DNA of 6,308 nucleotides. Source: Defluviitaleaceae bacterium. Its GTDB lineage: Bacteria; Bacillota; Clostridia; Lachnospirales; WQUN01. Where the stretch lies: contig WRDG01000139.1 in NCBI GenBank assembly GCA_009783525.1, forward strand, positions 1 through 6,308, in the 5' to 3' direction. The position numbers were made by a program, and so were the translations under genes. Under the pieces are notes generated by a model. That model saw only the letters and a list, made by a program, of their open reading frames with translations. It was not told the origin of the DNA and searched no databases. How positions within the stretch are numbered: position 1 is the stretch's first letter; the number at the start of each line of letters is the position of its first letter. Shown piece by piece: positions 5,512 through 6,308 of the stretch.

Positions 5512-6228
5512 ATGACAGACTTAAAAGAGACGCTCGAAATTATACGCAGGCAGCGTAACGCAGACCTGTGCGACGCGCTCGACTCGATGGGCCTGCAGGA
5601 CAGATACGAAATGGACACGGCAATGACGCCGCTGTACGACGGGCTGAGGTTTGCCGGCTTCGCGCACACGATGGAATTTTGCAAGACGGACCGCCGGATG
5701 CCGCGGCTCTCTTACGAAGACTTCGACCGTTTGCAGTACGCGCCTGTTTCGCAGGGCGGATACAACTTTCAAAACATCGACGAAATACCGTATTACCAAC
5801 CCGCGCCGGACGAAGTGCTTGTGATAGACGCGAAACGCCTCCGCGGCGGGATACTGGGCTCGGACAACACGCTCGCAATGCAGCTTAAAGGCGTGGCGGG
5901 CTTCGTGATAGACGGGACGCTTCGTGACACGCCGGAGTGTCTGCTGCAAAAGACGCCGTGCTTTTACACGGTGCGTTCGTACACTCACCCGATGGGCCGC
6001 CTGCAGCTTGTTGCGGACAACAAGCCGATACAATGCGCCGGCGTGTACGTCCGTCCCGGCGACATAATCTCCGGCGACGACGACGGTGTGCTTGTGATCC
6101 CGCGCGAGCTCGCCGCCGAAACCGCAGGCCGCGCATATAAAATCCAACAAAAAGACCGCATCGGCAGGCGCAAAAAATATGAACTGCTCGGCCTGCCGTT
6201 TGACGAAACGGTTGAATTGATGGAATAA
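5512..6228 (+). CDS. RraA-family protein (HMG/oxaloacetate aldolase-like)
   Basis: The 238-residue protein belongs to the RraA-like family, often mislabelled dimethylmenaquinone methyltransferase. Characterised members are divalent-metal-dependent 4-hydroxy-4-methyl-2-oxoglutarate aldolases and oxaloacetate decarboxylases; E. coli RraA itself is an RNase E inhibitor. Family landmarks are LCDALD (19-24), GGILGS (112-117), the substrate and metal motif DGTLRD (134-139) with Arg138 and Asp139, and PGDIISGDDDGVLVIP (182-197). A charged C-terminal tail (about 210-238, KDRIGRRKKYE then LPFDETVE) extends past the core. Because Arg138 and Asp139 are kept, an enzymatic role on a 2-keto acid is more likely than pure RNase inhibition, but the substrate cannot be assigned. 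No signal peptide is seen, so it should be cytoplasmic. It is transcribed divergently from deoC, with its own terminator. Confidence 0.88.
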   Translation: MTDLKETLEIIRRQRNADLCDALDSMGLQDRYEMDTAMTPLYDGLRFAGFAHTMEFCKTDRRMPRLSYEDFDRLQYAPVSQGGYNFQNIDEIPYYQPAPDEVLVIDAKRLRGGILGSDNTLAMQLKGVAGFVIDGTLRDTPECLLQKTPCFYTVRSYTHPMGRLQLVADNKPIQCAGVYVRPGDIISGDDDGVLVIPRELAAETAGRAYKIQQKDRIGRRKKYELLGLPFDETVELME

Positions 6229-6246
6229 ATACGGAAAAGTAATGTA

Positions 6247-6277
6247 AAAAACCGCCGGTTTATCACCTGCGGTTTTT
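6247..6277 (+). terminator. Rho-independent terminator after the RraA-family gene
   Basis: AAAAACCGC (6247-6255) pairs with GCGGTTTTT (6269-6277), and an inner GGT/ACC (6257-6259 with 6265-6267) extends the stem past one C-T mismatch to a TTATC loop. The stem's 3' side ends in a run of five T. It begins 18 bases after the stop codon. The last 30 bases of the window show nothing recognisable. Confidence 0.85.
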
Positions 6278-6308
6278 GTATGTACATCAGTAGGGGCGCG
6301 CACTGCGC

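Noticed and set aside
5521..6303. Long 260-codon - strand frame opposite the RraA-family gene
   Set aside because: It lies antisense to a gene with clear family motifs and a strong ribosome binding site, starts with GTG beyond a terminator hairpin, and its product has no recognisable motif.

Overview
The window looks like a piece of an anaerobic, probably Clostridia-type (Bacillota) chromosome. This rests on strong Shine-Dalgarno sites (GGAGG, AAGGGGA, AAGGAGG), consensus sigma-A-like promoter boxes, rho-independent terminators with clear stems, two small lipoproteins with lipoboxes, and a carbohydrate-oriented gene set. The lineage is an inference; no phylogenetic marker gene is present.

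Layout from left to right. Positions 1-207 hold seven head-to-tail copies of a 30-bp unit, each containing a perfect or near-perfect hairpin; the array runs off the left edge of the window. Its last copy abuts a good promoter that drives a GH29 alpha-L-fucosidase (262-1560, +). A strong hairpin terminator (1573-1604) separates this gene from a convergent leftward group. That group is, in transcription order, deoC (deoxyribose-phosphate aldolase, 5323-4622), then a lipoprotein alpha/beta-hydrolase-fold protein (4535-3129), then its paralogue (3092-1614). A 188-bp divergent intergenic region rich in inverted repeats separates deoC from an RraA-family gene (5512-6228, +), which has its own terminator (6247-6277).

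Functionally, the fucosidase (cytoplasmic, trimming fucosylated oligosaccharides), deoC (splitting deoxyribose-5-phosphate to glyceraldehyde-3-phosphate and acetaldehyde) and the RraA-like protein (possible 2-keto acid aldolase or decarboxylase) fit a general sugar and carbon-scavenging role, but nothing ties them into one pathway. The two lipoproteins are the oddest genes: both keep the family's acid and histidine residues, but the nucleophile serine of the GHSxG elbow is glycine in both (GHGL), so they may be non-catalytic.

The points most worth a second look are the hairpin array with a compensated stem change, the paired pseudo-hydrolase lipoproteins, and the deoC/rraA-like intergenic region with a 12-bp inverted repeat around a leftward terminator-like hairpin that ends no visible gene.
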